Assembly: GCA_945878745.1 (NCBI GenBank)
Contig: CAMDVY010000260.1
Coordinates: 1 to 5,089 of the forward strand
Source of the DNA: Klebsiella pneumoniae
Lineage (GTDB): Bacteria > Pseudomonadota > Gammaproteobacteria > Pseudomonadales > Azotimanducaceae
DNA: 5,089 nucleotides
Direction: 5' to 3'
Made by a program: the position numbers and the translations under genes. The notes beneath the pieces were generated by a model. It was not told the origin of the DNA, did not search any database, and worked only from the letters and a program-made list of their open reading frames with translations. How positions within the stretch are numbered: the stretch's first letter is position 1; every line of letters begins with the position of its first letter. Positions 4,934 through 5,089 of this stretch are shown here, one piece after another.

Positions 4934-5089
4934 TACCTCTACGTTTGCTTCGCTGAAGAATCGAGACTATCTGTTCCTCTGGATCGGCATGGTCGGCTCG
5001 GCTTTTTCGCTGAACATGCAACTGGTGGCGCAAGGCTGGCTGGTTTACGAGATGACGGTCTCAGCCATGAACCTGGCGTGGGTCACCCT
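4926..5089 (+). CDS. MFS transporter, N-terminal part (3' partial)
   Basis: The ATG at 4926 lies inside the end of arfB in another frame (8-base overlap), so translation is probably coupled. The 54 visible residues read MTDTSTFASLKNRDYLFLWI and continue into a first transmembrane helix (about 14-36), then QLVAQGWLVYEMT and the start of a second helix. The short soluble N-terminus with SLKNRDY, followed by a helix and the QGWLVYEMT segment, is typical of the 12-helix major facilitator group that includes enterobactin-exporter-like and multidrug-efflux-like proteins (MFS_3 type). It would sit in the inner membrane; the substrate cannot be told from this part. The gene continues beyond the right edge. 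Confidence 0.88.
   Translation, partial: MTDTSTFASLKNRDYLFLWIGMVGSAFSLNMQLVAQGWLVYEMTVSAMNLAWVT

Noticed and set aside
1..5089. Mobile element, CRISPR or phage/defence island
   Set aside because: No spaced direct repeats, transposase or integrase motifs, target-site duplications or known defence domains are visible on either strand.

Overview
The window looks like chromosomal DNA of a moderately high-GC Gram-negative bacterium. Gene texture and protein style suggest a gammaproteobacterium, perhaps Xanthomonadales. That placement is inference; the window has no rRNA, tRNA or marker that fixes it.

Right part, about 2559-5089, is compact and ordinary. A leftward set carries a secreted HExxH zinc metallopeptidase-like protein (3273-4472), a GNAT N-acetyltransferase (2801-3241) and an 81-residue protein of unknown function (2559-2804). 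The last two overlap by 4 bases. Divergent from this set, across a 50-base intergenic space, is arfB (4523-4933), a GGQ-containing ribosome-rescue peptidyl-tRNA hydrolase. An MFS transporter gene follows it, overlapping by 8 bases, and runs off the right edge. The 50-base space holds an A/T hexamer pair that can serve as -10 in both directions.

Middle part, 1811-2324, has two short leftward genes: a Met-rich 79-residue DUF1059-like protein with a clear ribosome binding site, and a short ORF that looks coding at its start but not at its end, perhaps a truncated or frameshifted gene.

Left part, 1-1774, is sparse and harder to read. It holds the C-terminal end of an unknown protein with a strongly basic tail, then about 510 bases without a convincing gene. 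After that come a tiny ORF with a CPCG...C motif like a SEC-C zinc knuckle, a 258-residue orphan protein with a good ribosome binding site, and a 50-residue ORF joined to it by a TGATG stop/start. This rightward group converges on the leftward genes at about 1775-1811.

No CRISPR array, insertion sequence, integrase, origin or RNA gene is visible. The least explained parts are the left-hand cluster and the metallopeptidase-like protein. I see no convincing new multi-gene system.
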